Assembly: GCF_000429045.1 (NCBI RefSeq)
Contig: NZ_AUBC01000005.1
Span: 109,947-173,946 of the forward strand
Origin: Salinarimonas rosea DSM 21201
GTDB lineage: Bacteria; Pseudomonadota; Alphaproteobacteria; Rhizobiales; Beijerinckiaceae
Direction: 5' to 3'
DNA length: 64,000 nucleotides
Part shown: positions 38,647 through 46,744 of the stretch, piece by piece
Position numbering within the stretch: position 1 is the first letter of the stretch
How the letters are laid out: each line of letters begins with the position of its first letter
Notes under the pieces: model-generated
Database searches by the model: none
What the model saw: the letters and a program-made list of their open reading frames with translations, nothing else
Told to the model about the DNA's origin: nothing
Program-made: the position numbers and the translations under genes

Positions 38647-40455
38647 ATGTCGCAGGACCTGCAGCACCGTGCCGAGGCCGCCCTCACCGAGCACAAGACC
38701 CATCGCGCCGCCGCCGCCGCCCTGGGCATCAGCCCGCGGACTCTGCGCCGGTGGCTCTCCGGCACGACGCCGGCGCAGGAGCGGGCGGCCGCCAGGTCGC
38801 TCTACCGTGCCGCGCCGGCGCCGCGCGAGCAGGCGCACTGGTCGGACTTCTCGTGGGAGGGCTGGGAGCGCGAGGCCGGCCCCGACCGGCACGAGAAGCG
38901 CGTGCGGATCCTGCCCTCGGGCGAGGAAGACACATACGCCGTCCGCGTCGTCGACCCGGGCGTCCAGTACCCGCCCCGCTGGGACGGCCCGCGCCTGGAC
39001 GAGCGCCGGCGCTTCCGGGTGCGCCAGGCCGACGGCGCGCGCCGCTGGATCCTCACCGCGTGCCAGGACAAGACGCCGCTCCACGGGCCGCTCATGGTCA
39101 ACCTGGAGGCCTACGCCGCCTTCGTCGGGGCGGAGATCCTGGTCGGGGGATTCACGTACGCGAAGGATTGGTACGGCGCGATCTTCGGCGACCAGCGCGG
39201 CGAGGAGAAGGTCGAGCTCGGGGCCTACCCGTCCTACCTGGCGGACCGGATCCAGTCGCGCCGGCTCGACGTCGGCGGGCCGCTCTACTGCGCCGAGGTC
39301 AACATCCTCCCGACCGCGGTGTCCCCGCTCAGCGGTCTCCAGACCTACGGCAAGGGCCGCACGGTGATCTTCTCCCACCCCAAGCAGCACCTGGAGAGCC
39401 TGCCGCGCGCGCCGCACCTCGACCCGGTGACCGCCTGGACGACGGGCGCCTGTACGCCGCCGAACTACGTGCAGAGGAAGGCCGGCTTGAAGGCCAGGTT
39501 CCACCACGTGCTCGGGGCCGTGATCGTCGAGCAGGACGTCGACGGCGCCGTCTTCATACGCCACATCCACGCCGACGCGGCGACCGGATCCTTCCAGGAT
39601 CTCGACGTCCGCGTCGACCGCGGCGAGATCGAGACCGGGTGCCGCGTCCGAGCGATCTCCTACGGAGACGTCCACGCCGAGCACCTGGACCCCGTCAGCG
39701 CGGCGTCGACCTGGTACGGCCCGGGCGCGCTCCAGCAGGTCCTGCGGCCGGCCGCCGTCTTCGTGCACGACGTCCTCGACTTCTTCACCCGCAACCATCA
39801 CAACAGGCAGGACCCCTGGCACGCCGCGCGGGTCCATAAGAGCGGACGCACGGTCGCGCAGGAGATCCGCCACGTCGCCGCCTTCCTCGCCTCGATCCGC
39901 CAGGCGGGCACACAGGTCCACGTCGTCGAGAGCAACCACGACCTCGCCCTCTCGCGTTGGGTGCGCGAGGCCGACTGGCGCGCCGACCCCGTCAACGGGA
40001 CCCTGCAGCTCGAGCTTGCCCTCGACCAGGCGCGCGCCATCGACGCAGGCGAGAGCATCAGCCTCTTCGAGACGGCCGTGCGGCGCCTGTCCGACGACGG
40101 CCTGGCGGACGTCCGCTTCCTGCGTGAGGACGAATCCTGCCTGGTCGACGGCGTCGAGTGCGGCTGGCACGGCCACAACGGGCCCAACGGGTCGAAGGGC
40201 ACCTCGCGCGGCTACCTGCGCACGGCGTCGAAGATCGCCAAGGGCCACGACCACACCCCGACCCGGATCGACGGCGTCTGCTCGAGCGGCACGAAGCAGC
40301 GCCGCGACCCGATGCCGGCTTGGGCCAAGGGCCCGTCGTCCTGGGCGGACGCGGACGTCGTCATCTACGACGGCGGGCGCATGACCCACGTCTTCCACGC
40401 CCGCGGCCGCTGGCGCGCCGAGGGACGCCGGAGAGCGGCCGCCATCGCAGCTTGA
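38647..40455 (+). CDS. T5 A1-like metallophosphoesterase
   Basis: A 602-aa protein. The N-terminus carries an HTH (HRAAAAALGISPRTLRRWLS), then a calcineurin-like di-metal phosphoesterase: GDVHAEHLD, HDVLDFFTRNHHN, VESNHDLAL, GWHGHNGPNG and GHDHTPTR supply the expected Asp/His/Asn ligands. Phage T5 A1, essential for host DNA degradation and second-step transfer, belongs to this family. In a temperate phage such an enzyme must be kept silent during lysogeny. Confidence 0.8.
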   Translation: MSQDLQHRAEAALTEHKTHRAAAAALGISPRTLRRWLSGTTPAQERAAARSLYRAAPAPREQAHWSDFSWEGWEREAGPDRHEKRVRILPSGEEDTYAVRVVDPGVQYPPRWDGPRLDERRRFRVRQADGARRWILTACQDKTPLHGPLMVNLEAYAAFVGAEILVGGFTYAKDWYGAIFGDQRGEEKVELGAYPSYLADRIQSRRLDVGGPLYCAEVNILPTAVSPLSGLQTYGKGRTVIFSHPKQHLESLPRAPHLDPVTAWTTGACTPPNYVQRKAGLKARFHHVLGAVIVEQDVDGAVFIRHIHADAATGSFQDLDVRVDRGEIETGCRVRAISYGDVHAEHLDPVSAASTWYGPGALQQVLRPAAVFVHDVLDFFTRNHHNRQDPWHAARVHKSGRTVAQEIRHVAAFLASIRQAGTQVHVVESNHDLALSRWVREADWRADPVNGTLQLELALDQARAIDAGESISLFETAVRRLSDDGLADVRFLREDESCLVDGVECGWHGHNGPNGSKGTSRGYLRTASKIAKGHDHTPTRIDGVCSSGTKQRRDPMPAWAKGPSSWADADVVIYDGGRMTHVFHARGRWRAEGRRRAAAIAA

Positions 40456-40519
40456 CCGCGAGTCGCATTGGGCGCAGACTCCCGAGCGGATCGGAGACAC
40501 CGACCGCCGGGAGACACCC

Positions 40520-40747
40520 ATGCAGATCCTCTTCCACGCCATCATCGGCCTGTTCACGATCGTCGGCGGCCTGGCCGGCGCCGTCGCCGCCACCCACGTC
40601 GCGACCTCGCTCCCCGAGCCGCTGTGGGTCGTCCTCACCGCCGTCGGCGTCTTCTTCGGGATGCCCGTCGGCTACGGCGTCGGCGTGCTCGCGAGCTTCG
40701 TCCTGCGGGTCGGGCTGATCGCGCTCGACGACGCCCGGTCGCGCTGA
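40520..40747 (+). CDS. small membrane protein (75 aa)
   Basis: A 75-aa protein after GGGAGACACCC. Two or three hydrophobic helices (LFHAIIGLFTIVGGLAGAVA; EPLWVVLTAVGVFFGM; GYGVGVLASFVLRVGLIAL). It is separated from the lysis cassette by the A1-like gene, so a second holin or a superinfection-exclusion role are both conceivable. No family recognised. Confidence 0.6.
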   Translation: MQILFHAIIGLFTIVGGLAGAVAATHVATSLPEPLWVVLTAVGVFFGMPVGYGVGVLASFVLRVGLIALDDARSR

Positions 40748-40756
40748 CGCTTCTCG

Positions 40757-40777
40757 CTTGCACGAGCGCGTGCCAGC
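40757..40777 (+). promoter_or_regulatory. CTTGC-N9-TGCCAGC element
   Basis: A variant of the phage-wide element, 9 bases before the ATG at 40787, close enough to lie in the leader of that gene. Confidence 0.4.
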
Positions 40778-40786
40778 GTCCGGGCC

Positions 40787-41305
40787 ATGACGACGGTCGA
40801 CCTCACCACCCTCCGAGAGATGGCGCTCGACGCGTGGGCCGCAGGCCGGCCGCACGGCGAGATACTCGCGCTCGTGGGCCGATCGGGCGCTTGGCTCTGG
40901 GCGACGCTGGCGTATGCGCGCGCCGCCGGCGACCAGCGGGCCGCGCGCGGCTACCGCTCCAAGCGCCACGTCGACGCCATCCGCGAGACCGTGCTGATCC
41001 TGTGGGACCTCGACATCGAGGGCGGATCGATCGCCGAGGCGGCCGGCATCAGCCGCGACTACGTCGACGCGCTCGTGAGGCGGGCTCGCAAGGCCGGCGA
41101 TCCGCGGGCCCGGCGGCGGTACCGCGATTGGGCCCCCGAGCGCACCGGCGAGTGGACGACGATCCGCGAGCGCGCGCTCCGGCTCGTCCGTGAGGGCTAC
41201 GCGCCCGACGCCATCGTATCCATCATCGGCGGCCGCCGACGCAGCGTCGGCGAGGCGCTGGCGCGCGCCGGCATCCGGACGAGCGAACCGCGCGCGGCGG
41301 CATAG
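40787..41305 (+). CDS. protein with three HTH-like units (172 aa)
   Basis: Three HTH-like stretches occur in a row: MALDAWAAGRPHGEILALVG (about 10-29), DIEGGSIAEAAGISRDYVDA (about 77-96) and VREGYAPDAIVSIIGGRRRS (about 140-159). The plan echoes the 5534-6025 protein and suggests a second multi-HTH regulator. It sits between copies of the CTTGC element at 40757 and 41316. Target unknown. Confidence 0.65.
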   Translation: MTTVDLTTLREMALDAWAAGRPHGEILALVGRSGAWLWATLAYARAAGDQRAARGYRSKRHVDAIRETVLILWDLDIEGGSIAEAAGISRDYVDALVRRARKAGDPRARRRYRDWAPERTGEWTTIRERALRLVREGYAPDAIVSIIGGRRRSVGEALARAGIRTSEPRAAA

Positions 41306-41315
41306 CCGCTTCTCC

Positions 41316-41336
41316 CTTGCTCGATTGCATGCCTGG
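41316..41336 (+). promoter_or_regulatory. CTTGC-N9-TGCCTGG element upstream of ParB-like gene
   Basis: Followed by a CTCGAGCACGGATTCACCGT stretch that recurs after the 42245 copy with a single change, so these two leaders share about 65 bp in all. Confidence 0.55.
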
Positions 41337-41375
41337 CTGTCCCTCGAGCACGGATTCACCGTGCAGGAGGGCGTC

Positions 41376-42212
41376 ATGCGCACGATCTCGACTGAAGGAT
41401 TGACCATCGACCTGCCGCCGACGGAGCACGGCCCGGCGCCGATGCTGCAGTGGATCCGGATCGCGGACCTCGTAGTCGACGACGGGTACCAGCGCGCCAT
41501 CCGCGGCGAAGGCGTGCGGAACGTCCGCAAAATCGCGACGAACTTCCGCTGGTCGAGGTTCGCCCCCGTCGTCGTGGCGCCGGTGCCCGGCGGCAAGTTC
41601 GCGATCATCGACGGCCAGCACCGCACGACCGCGGCCGCGCTGCTCGGGATCGAGAGCGTGCCGTGCCAAGTCGTCATCGCCGACGCCCGCGAGCAGGCCG
41701 ACGCCTTCGCCGCGATCAACGGCGCGGTCACGAAGATGACGCCGATGGCGCTCCACCACGCATCCGTCGCCGCGGGGGACCCTGAGGCGCTCGCCGTCGA
41801 CGAGGCCTGCCGGTGCGCCGGCGTGCATATCCTGCGCTACCCTGTCGACGCTGCGATGCAGAAGCCCGGGCAGACGATGGCGGTCGCCACGCTCGCGTGC
41901 GCGCTCAAGACGCACGGGCGCGACGTCCTCGTCACGGCCCTCCAGTGCATCACCCAGACGTCCAATGGAGAGGAGCCCGGGCTGATCACCTCCGGCCTGG
42001 TGAAGGCGATCTGCGACGTGCTCTCGGTCCGCCGCGACTGGCTCGACGCCGGCGAGCGACTGTTGCAGGCCTTCGACGATATCGACCTCTCGGACCTCGT
42101 CGACCAGGCGCGGCTCGCGCCCAAACCGAAGGGCGTCTCGAGGACGATGGAGATCACCCGGCGCCTCCGCCTGGAGCTTTCCCGGTCGCTAGATCTCCGC
42201 GCAGCGGCCTGA
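41376..42212 (+). CDS. ParB/sulfiredoxin-fold protein
   Basis: A 278-aa protein starting at ATG 41376 after CAGGAGGGCGTC. The ParB-like domain spans residues ~25-110: DLVVDDGYQRAIRGEGVRNV, KFAIIDGQHRTTAAALLGIE and VPCQVV give the fold's GxxR-type box. Phage members include CTPase-dependent DNA-binding proteins, modification-related proteins and nucleases. No partner ParA lies nearby, so partitioning is unlikely unless a host ParA is used. Confidence 0.8.
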   Translation: MRTISTEGLTIDLPPTEHGPAPMLQWIRIADLVVDDGYQRAIRGEGVRNVRKIATNFRWSRFAPVVVAPVPGGKFAIIDGQHRTTAAALLGIESVPCQVVIADAREQADAFAAINGAVTKMTPMALHHASVAAGDPEALAVDEACRCAGVHILRYPVDAAMQKPGQTMAVATLACALKTHGRDVLVTALQCITQTSNGEEPGLITSGLVKAICDVLSVRRDWLDAGERLLQAFDDIDLSDLVDQARLAPKPKGVSRTMEITRRLRLELSRSLDLRAAA

Positions 42213-42244
42213 GCGCGAAACCCGCCTCGCGTAGCCGCTTCTTC

Positions 42245-42265
42245 CTTGCCCGGATACATGCCTGG
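42245..42265 (+). promoter_or_regulatory. CTTGC-N9-TGCCTGG element upstream of small membrane gene
   Basis: Near-duplicate of the 41316 leader (GCTTCTTCCTTGC, TGCCTGGCTG, then CTCGAGCACGGATCCACCGT). It lies 40 bases before the ATG at 42305. Confidence 0.55.
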
Positions 42266-42304
42266 CTGGTCCTCGAGCACGGATCCACCGTGCAGGAGAC
42301 GACC

Positions 42305-42478
42305 ATGAGCCTGTTCGCCCGCATCCTGATCGCCTTGGTCTCGAGCATCGCCTTCGGCGTCCTCGGGGGTGTCGCGCTCGTCTTGACCCCCGAGCCCTAC
42401 CGGATCCTGGTGGCACTCTGTCTCGGCGCGGCCGCTTGGAACGGCGGGCGCGCGATCGCCGAGCACGGGCGTCGCTGA
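42305..42478 (+). CDS. small membrane protein (57 aa)
   Basis: A 57-aa protein with two hydrophobic helices (ILIALVSSIAFGVLGGVALV; YRILVALCLGAAAW) after CAGGAGACGACC. It has its own copy of the CTTGC element, which suggests independent expression. One base separates it from the HD-domain gene. Function unknown. Confidence 0.55.
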   Translation: MSLFARILIALVSSIAFGVLGGVALVLTPEPYRILVALCLGAAAWNGGRAIAEHGRR

Positions 42479-42479
42479 C

Positions 42480-43253
42480 ATGTCCGTCGTGCTCGGACGC
42501 GCCGGATCCGGCGCCAACCTCGTCGTCGGGCGCGTCGCCGCGCCGGGCGGCGCCCTCGTCGACATCGCCCGCCCGCGGGTCGAGGAGATCGACCTCGAGG
42601 TCGTCGCCGACGCGCTCGCCCGCATCCCCCGCTTCGGCGGGCGGACGCACCTGCCCTATTCGGTCGGGCTCCACTCCCTCGCCGTGAGCATGCTCGTATC
42701 CCGCCGTACCGGAGACCCGCGGCTCGCGCTCGCCGGGCTCTTGCACGACGGGCACGAGGCCTACGTCGGGGACACCGTCGCGCCCTACAAGCTCCTCCTG
42801 CGCGAGCGCGCCGCCGAGCTGGCGCGAGCGATCGATCCCGGACACATGCGGCTTCCACACGAGCTCGATCTCGTCGCGCGCGTCGAGGCCGCCCTCGACG
42901 ACGCGATCGCGGCCGCCGCCGGGCTCGTCTCCGACGACTTCCTGCACCCCGAAGTCAAGCGCGCCGATCGGGACTGCGTCTACGCCGAGGCGATCTACCT
43001 CGAACTCGACGCGCCGGATCCGGAGCACCGCGTTTGGGTGCCGGCGGACTACCGCGTCGACCCGGCGCTCGGGGACTACCTCGAGAACGCGCTCGCCGGC
43101 CTCGAGCGCGTGCGCCTGGTCGAGCACGTCCAGTCCGTCGCGACGGCGATCCTGCAGCGGGTCCACCACCTGCGCCGCCTCGTCGACCGCGACCAGGGGC
43201 CGATCCCCGGCGCGGATATCTTGCGCATGTACGACGACGAGGACGCGGTATGA
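42480..43253 (+). CDS. HD-domain phosphohydrolase (YfbR-like)
   Basis: A 257-aa metal-dependent phosphohydrolase. The HD signature is seen in YSVGLHSLAVSMLVSRR (first His), ALAGLLHDGHEAYVGD (HD pair) and VKRADRDCVYAEA (distal Asp). The order matches 5'-deoxynucleotidases of the YfbR type. With the kinase-like gene that follows, overlapped ATGA, it suggests phage remodelling of nucleotide pools during replication. Confidence 0.8.
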   Translation: MSVVLGRAGSGANLVVGRVAAPGGALVDIARPRVEEIDLEVVADALARIPRFGGRTHLPYSVGLHSLAVSMLVSRRTGDPRLALAGLLHDGHEAYVGDTVAPYKLLLRERAAELARAIDPGHMRLPHELDLVARVEAALDDAIAAAAGLVSDDFLHPEVKRADRDCVYAEAIYLELDAPDPEHRVWVPADYRVDPALGDYLENALAGLERVRLVEHVQSVATAILQRVHHLRRLVDRDQGPIPGADILRMYDDEDAV

Positions 43254-43972
43254 GCTGGGCCCTCGGAGACACCCGCCCGAAGCGCCGCGGCTGGGCCCCC
43301 GGCGCGTACATGGGCCGCTGCACGCGCTGCGGCGTCGAATATACCGGCGACAAGCGGGCGATCGAGTGCGCGGACTGCGCCTACCGCTATGCCGGCCTTC
43401 CACGCTTCATCGCCCTGTGCGGCAACCCCGGCTCCGGTAAGAGCCTGGTCGCGGAGATCCTGCAGACGCGCTACGGCGTCCAGCCGGTCGACGACGGCTG
43501 GCCCGTGAGGGACTTCGCGATCCGGCACCTCGGGATGACAGAGACGCAGGTGACGACGCAGGACGGCAAGCGCGAGACGGTCCAGATCGCCGGCGCCGAG
43601 TGGCAGGTCCGCAAGGCACTCGGCGAGGCCGCCAATGCGCTCGAGCGCACGTTCGGCGCGCACGCCATGCCGTGGATGGCGGTGCTCCGGTGCGAGCGCA
43701 GCGGCCGCGAGGGGCCGTTCTCGTTCGCATCCGTGCGCCGTGACCAGGGCCGTTTCTACAAGGCCCGCGGCGGCGTCGTCGTCGAGATCGCCAATCCCCT
43801 GGCGAAGCCGACCGGCCACGAGTTCGACGAGTACGACAGGACCTGTGTCGACTACACGATCGAGAACGACGCCCTCGCGCACGGTTGCGACCCGGCCATC
43901 GCCCGCGCCGACCTCGAGATGAAGGTCGACGAGCTCGTAGAGGTCATGCTGCTGCGCGCCGCCGCCGCCTGA
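43250..43972 (+). CDS. deoxynucleotide kinase-like protein with zinc-finger N-terminus
   Basis: A 240-aa P-loop kinase. The N-terminal CTRCGVEYTGDKRAIECADC is a four-Cys zinc-ribbon-like motif; Walker A GNPGSGKSLVAE follows near residues 60-71. Downstream pattern and context resemble phage deoxynucleoside monophosphate kinases, which adapt pools for DNA synthesis. The extra zinc ribbon is unusual for that family. Stop/start overlap with the HD gene implies co-translation. Confidence 0.7.
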   Translation: MSWALGDTRPKRRGWAPGAYMGRCTRCGVEYTGDKRAIECADCAYRYAGLPRFIALCGNPGSGKSLVAEILQTRYGVQPVDDGWPVRDFAIRHLGMTETQVTTQDGKRETVQIAGAEWQVRKALGEAANALERTFGAHAMPWMAVLRCERSGREGPFSFASVRRDQGRFYKARGGVVVEIANPLAKPTGHEFDEYDRTCVDYTIENDALAHGCDPAIARADLEMKVDELVEVMLLRAAAA

Positions 43973-43984
43973 TTTGGCAACCAG

Positions 43985-44102
43985 TGTCCCCGATCCTCGG
44001 AATTGGGGACACTCATGGACAATTCTGTCCGGATCTGTCTCCGAATTCGCCGATCGGAGACAAATCTGGACAAACGGCCCCGGATCATCCCGGGGCCGTT
44101 TT
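43985..44102. terminator. three hairpins and a strong bidirectional terminator
   Basis: Between convergent genes, stems TGTCCCC/GGGGACA, GGACA/TGTCC and TGTCTCCG/CGGAGACA are followed by ACGGCCCCGG/CCGGGGCCGT at 44074-44099. The last has TTTT on the plus side and AAA-type flanks on the other, so it can end both the rightward nucleotide-metabolism operon and the leftward AAA+ operon. Confidence 0.8.
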
Positions 44103-44107
44103 CGCGT

Positions 44108-45664
44108 TCAGTGCGCGAGCGCCGGCGCATCCTGGCAATCGAGCCACACCTCGACGACCCTCCGCAACTTTCGCAGGCTCCCGCCCGCCCACGCGCGCTC
44201 GATGAGCCCCACGTCGTCCGGGCCGCACGGCGGGATCCAGACCGGATCGAGCTCGCGCTCGCGCGCCAGGTCGCGCAGGACGGACCGGATGAGCGCCGGC
44301 GCATGGCGGCGGTCGGGCGCGGGGACGAAGACGACTCGCAGGCGATCGAGCAAGGGCGCCGGCAGTCCCTCGTGGTTGTTCGCTGTCAGGATCCAGGAGA
44401 CGCGGCTCAGGTCGCAGGGGACCTCCAGGTAGGGATCCAAGAACGTGCGCGCGCTGGACGGCTCGAGCAAGGACAGCAGGACGTCATGCAACGCCCCGTT
44501 CCTCCGCTCCTGGCTCGCTTTCTCGACCTCGTCGACCACGATCGCGGGGTTGGCGATCCCGTGTAGATGGATCAGCTGCAGGGGCAGACTCGGCCGGGCG
44601 GAGTGCCATTGGCGATTGGTGCCGCCGAGCGTGCCGTCGGCGACGCCGCCGGCCGGGTAGACCACCGACGGGACCCCGCACAACTCCGCAATCCTTCTCG
44701 CGAGCCAGGTCTTGCCGGATCCCGGCTCGCCGACGAGCAGCGTCGGGCGGATCCGGACGACGCTGGACATCGCCACGGTCTGAAGGATCCCGTCGACAAC
44801 GGCGGCCAGGTGCGGCGCCTCCGCGACCAGCGTTTCGCGGATCGTCACGACGTCCGGGCGCGGTACCAGGGGGATCCGCTCGCCCACGAAATCCTTGAAC
44901 TCCGCGAAGCTCTGGTTGCCGTATTTGCTATTTCCGCTTGCAGGAAGACGCTCGAGCACGACGACGCCCGGCGGATCGTCGCGCTCCCGTTCCGCGCGGT
45001 CCTCGACGACGTCGTCGGGCAGCTCGAGCCCGCCATCGTCGTCGTCTTCGATCGGCCCACGCGCGAGCTCAGCGAGCGTCGCCAGTTCGCCGGGCGAGCG
45101 CTCGGTCGCGGTCTCGAGCGCGGCCTGACGCTCCGCGCCGATGCGGGTCATGCCGCGCACGTAGTCGTGCGTCATCTGGTAGACCGCGTCCACATTGGCG
45201 TCGTACCGCGGCTGCACGAGCGCGAGCGCGAATGCTCGGGCGCGGAATCGCAGCTCGGCGCCGACCGCGGCGGACGCGCACTGCGCGAGCGCCTGCTGCG
45301 CCGCCGCGAGCCAGCGCGCGGGATCGTCGGTGAGCAGGGCGAGGTAGACGACGAGCCGCTCGTGCAGCTCGTGAAGCGGCGTGTACGCGTACTCCTCGAG
45401 CGACTCAGCGACGCGCGCTTCGATGTCGACGAGGAGTTGCACATCGGGCGACCGCATCGCGTCCTCGAGCAGGATCTGGATGTGACGCTGTAGCCCCCGC
45501 AGCCCTGCCCAGCGCTCGCAGAAACAGCGCAGGTCCTGCTTGACGTCGAGCTCGACGATCGGCACGCCGGCGGCGATGTAGGAGCTCGGCGGCGTGAAAT
45601 TCCCTTCCTCGGCGGCGCGGCATTGGCGGTCGAGATCGATCAAGGATTGCTTCGTAAACGACAT
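44108..45664 (-). CDS. Lon-like AAA+ ATPase without protease domain
   Basis: A 518-aa protein. The N-terminal ~230 residues are helical and acidic with no known domain. The C-terminal AAA+ module resembles Lon ATPase: Walker A LVGEPGSGKTWLARRIA near 311, GTNRQWHSARPSLPLQL, Walker B PAIVVDEVEKAS near 374, sensor-1 ILTANN and PLLDRLRVV. There is no Ser-Lys protease domain. Similar solitary Lon-type ATPases occur in alphaproteobacterial prophages. It is expressed with the HTH repressor gene upstream, so it is probably a lysogenic gene. Confidence 0.75.
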   Translation of the reverse strand: MSFTKQSLIDLDRQCRAAEEGNFTPPSSYIAAGVPIVELDVKQDLRCFCERWAGLRGLQRHIQILLEDAMRSPDVQLLVDIEARVAESLEEYAYTPLHELHERLVVYLALLTDDPARWLAAAQQALAQCASAAVGAELRFRARAFALALVQPRYDANVDAVYQMTHDYVRGMTRIGAERQAALETATERSPGELATLAELARGPIEDDDDGGLELPDDVVEDRAERERDDPPGVVVLERLPASGNSKYGNQSFAEFKDFVGERIPLVPRPDVVTIRETLVAEAPHLAAVVDGILQTVAMSSVVRIRPTLLVGEPGSGKTWLARRIAELCGVPSVVYPAGGVADGTLGGTNRQWHSARPSLPLQLIHLHGIANPAIVVDEVEKASQERRNGALHDVLLSLLEPSSARTFLDPYLEVPCDLSRVSWILTANNHEGLPAPLLDRLRVVFVPAPDRRHAPALIRSVLRDLARERELDPVWIPPCGPDDVGLIERAWAGGSLRKLRRVVEVWLDCQDAPALAH

Positions 45665-45737
45665 GGTGCGGAATCCTTCCGGCGGCCGCCTGGCGTCGGG
45701 CCGGCGGCATGGATTGCGAGCGAATGACGAGGCGCCG

Positions 45738-46040
45738 TCAGCGGGCGCGGCGGTCTATCTGCCCGGCTATGCGACGGAGGATTTCGGCGTAGACGCCGTC
45801 GGGGATATCGCCCTGGAGCGCCAGGATCGGACCGGGATCCCAGGTCTCGATGTCCTGCGCGGCGCGCGCCAGGCGGTCGAGGACCTCGACGGGCACGGGG
45901 TTCTGCCCGTTGAGCCAGCGCTGGACGGCGCGCTCGGAACGCAGGCCGAGGACGCGAGCGGTCGGACGCGCGCAGGATTCGCCGAACAGGTCCTCGGCGA
46001 TCTCCAGAAATCTTGCGTTCGGGTCAGGCTGGACGGCCAC
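45738..46040 (-). CDS. HTH repressor-like protein (100 aa)
   Basis: GTG start at 46040 after CCGGAG. The centre (ARPTARVLGLRSERAVQRWL, then NGQNPVPVEVLDRLARAAQD) is an XRE-type HTH with the N-G-x-x-P-V-P turn typical of small phage repressors. It diverges from the rightward operon at 46323, whose promoter contains a perfect operator-like dyad, making autoregulatory control of that switch likely. Confidence 0.75.
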   Translation of the reverse strand: MAVQPDPNARFLEIAEDLFGESCARPTARVLGLRSERAVQRWLNGQNPVPVEVLDRLARAAQDIETWDPGPILALQGDIPDGVYAEILRRIAGQIDRRAR

Positions 46041-46089
46041 GGTGCAGCTCCGGCGGGCGACGGCGACGGCCGGCGCGAGGCCCGACCAT

Positions 46090-46129
46090 GCATTGAGTCG
46101 GCGCGAGGATCAATGCCGATGCATTTTTT
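46090..46129 (+). other. GCATTGA/TCAATGC dyad followed by an eight-T run
   Basis: A perfect 7-bp inverted repeat with a 13-base centre, then CGATGCATTTTTTTT. It resembles an intrinsic terminator on the plus strand, although no rightward gene precedes it; a short antisense or leader RNA could end here. It lies within the divergent gap 46041-46322. Confidence 0.35.
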
Positions 46130-46143
46130 TCGTTACCGGGGGC

Positions 46144-46172
46144 TTGCGCTTATCCCACGGGTGGGCTAAGTT
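46144..46172 (+). promoter_or_regulatory. rightward promoter with embedded operator
   Basis: TTGCGC (46144-46149) and TAAGTT (46167-46172) are 17 bases apart. The spacer is almost wholly a 22-bp dyad at 46149-46170, arms CTTATCCCAC and GTGGGCTAAG. A repressor bound there would block polymerase, and the divergent HTH gene at 46040 is the obvious candidate. Confidence 0.6.
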
Positions 46173-46322
46173 ACCTTCATCGACGGACGCACCGTCGACC
46201 CGGCAGACGCCGGACCACAGCTCAGCCGACGGATTCACCGACGGCGACAGGTACCAGGAGCGGGACTCGCCGGATCCACCGGCGACCCCGCTCCGCCCAC
46301 CCCACACACCGGGAGCCAGATC

Positions 46323-46670
46323 ATGTACGGCTACTACATTCACGTCTCCGAAGGCGGGACCATCCGCGAGAACGTCGCCGAGCTCCTCGACGACGGCACC
46401 GTCAAGCACGAGCAGGGTACGTCGTTCCTCGACCCCAAAGACGGCGGCTACGTCTGGAGGTGGACGCCCACCGGGGGCCGCATGCAGGTGTTCGCGGGCT
46501 CCGGCAACGCGCTGTACTGGCAGTCCGACGATCCGGTCGAGGCCGCCAGGAAGCTCGCCCTCGACCGCGCCCTGGTCTGCGTCGTCGAGGGCACGCCCGA
46601 CGAGGCCGAGCAGCTCGCCAAGATCGAGCGCGCTGTCCACCGCCTCGCGGCGCAGATCGCCGAGGACTGA
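46323..46670 (+). CDS. first gene of right-end operon (115 aa)
   Basis: A 115-aa protein. The first ~60 residues are beta-rich (GYYIHVSEGGTIRENVAEL, GYVWRWTPTGGRMQVFAG), then a helical C-terminus. It lies downstream of the operator-bearing promoter at 46144, so it is probably repressed in the lysogen. A GC hairpin follows its stop. Function unknown. Confidence 0.6.
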   Translation: MYGYYIHVSEGGTIRENVAELLDDGTVKHEQGTSFLDPKDGGYVWRWTPTGGRMQVFAGSGNALYWQSDDPVEAARKLALDRALVCVVEGTPDEAEQLAKIERAVHRLAAQIAED

Positions 46671-46675
46671 CACCC

Positions 46676-46697
46676 GGGCGGGCCTACAGGCCCGCCC
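46676..46697 (+). terminator. GC-rich hairpin after first right-end gene
   Basis: A perfect 9-bp stem, GGGCGGGCC/GGCCCGCCC, with loop TACA. Only TT follows, so it may attenuate rather than fully stop transcription into 46745. Confidence 0.55.
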
Positions 46698-46744
46698 TTC
46701 CCACCGCCGGCCATCACGCCGGCGGTCCACCGGAGGACACCGAC

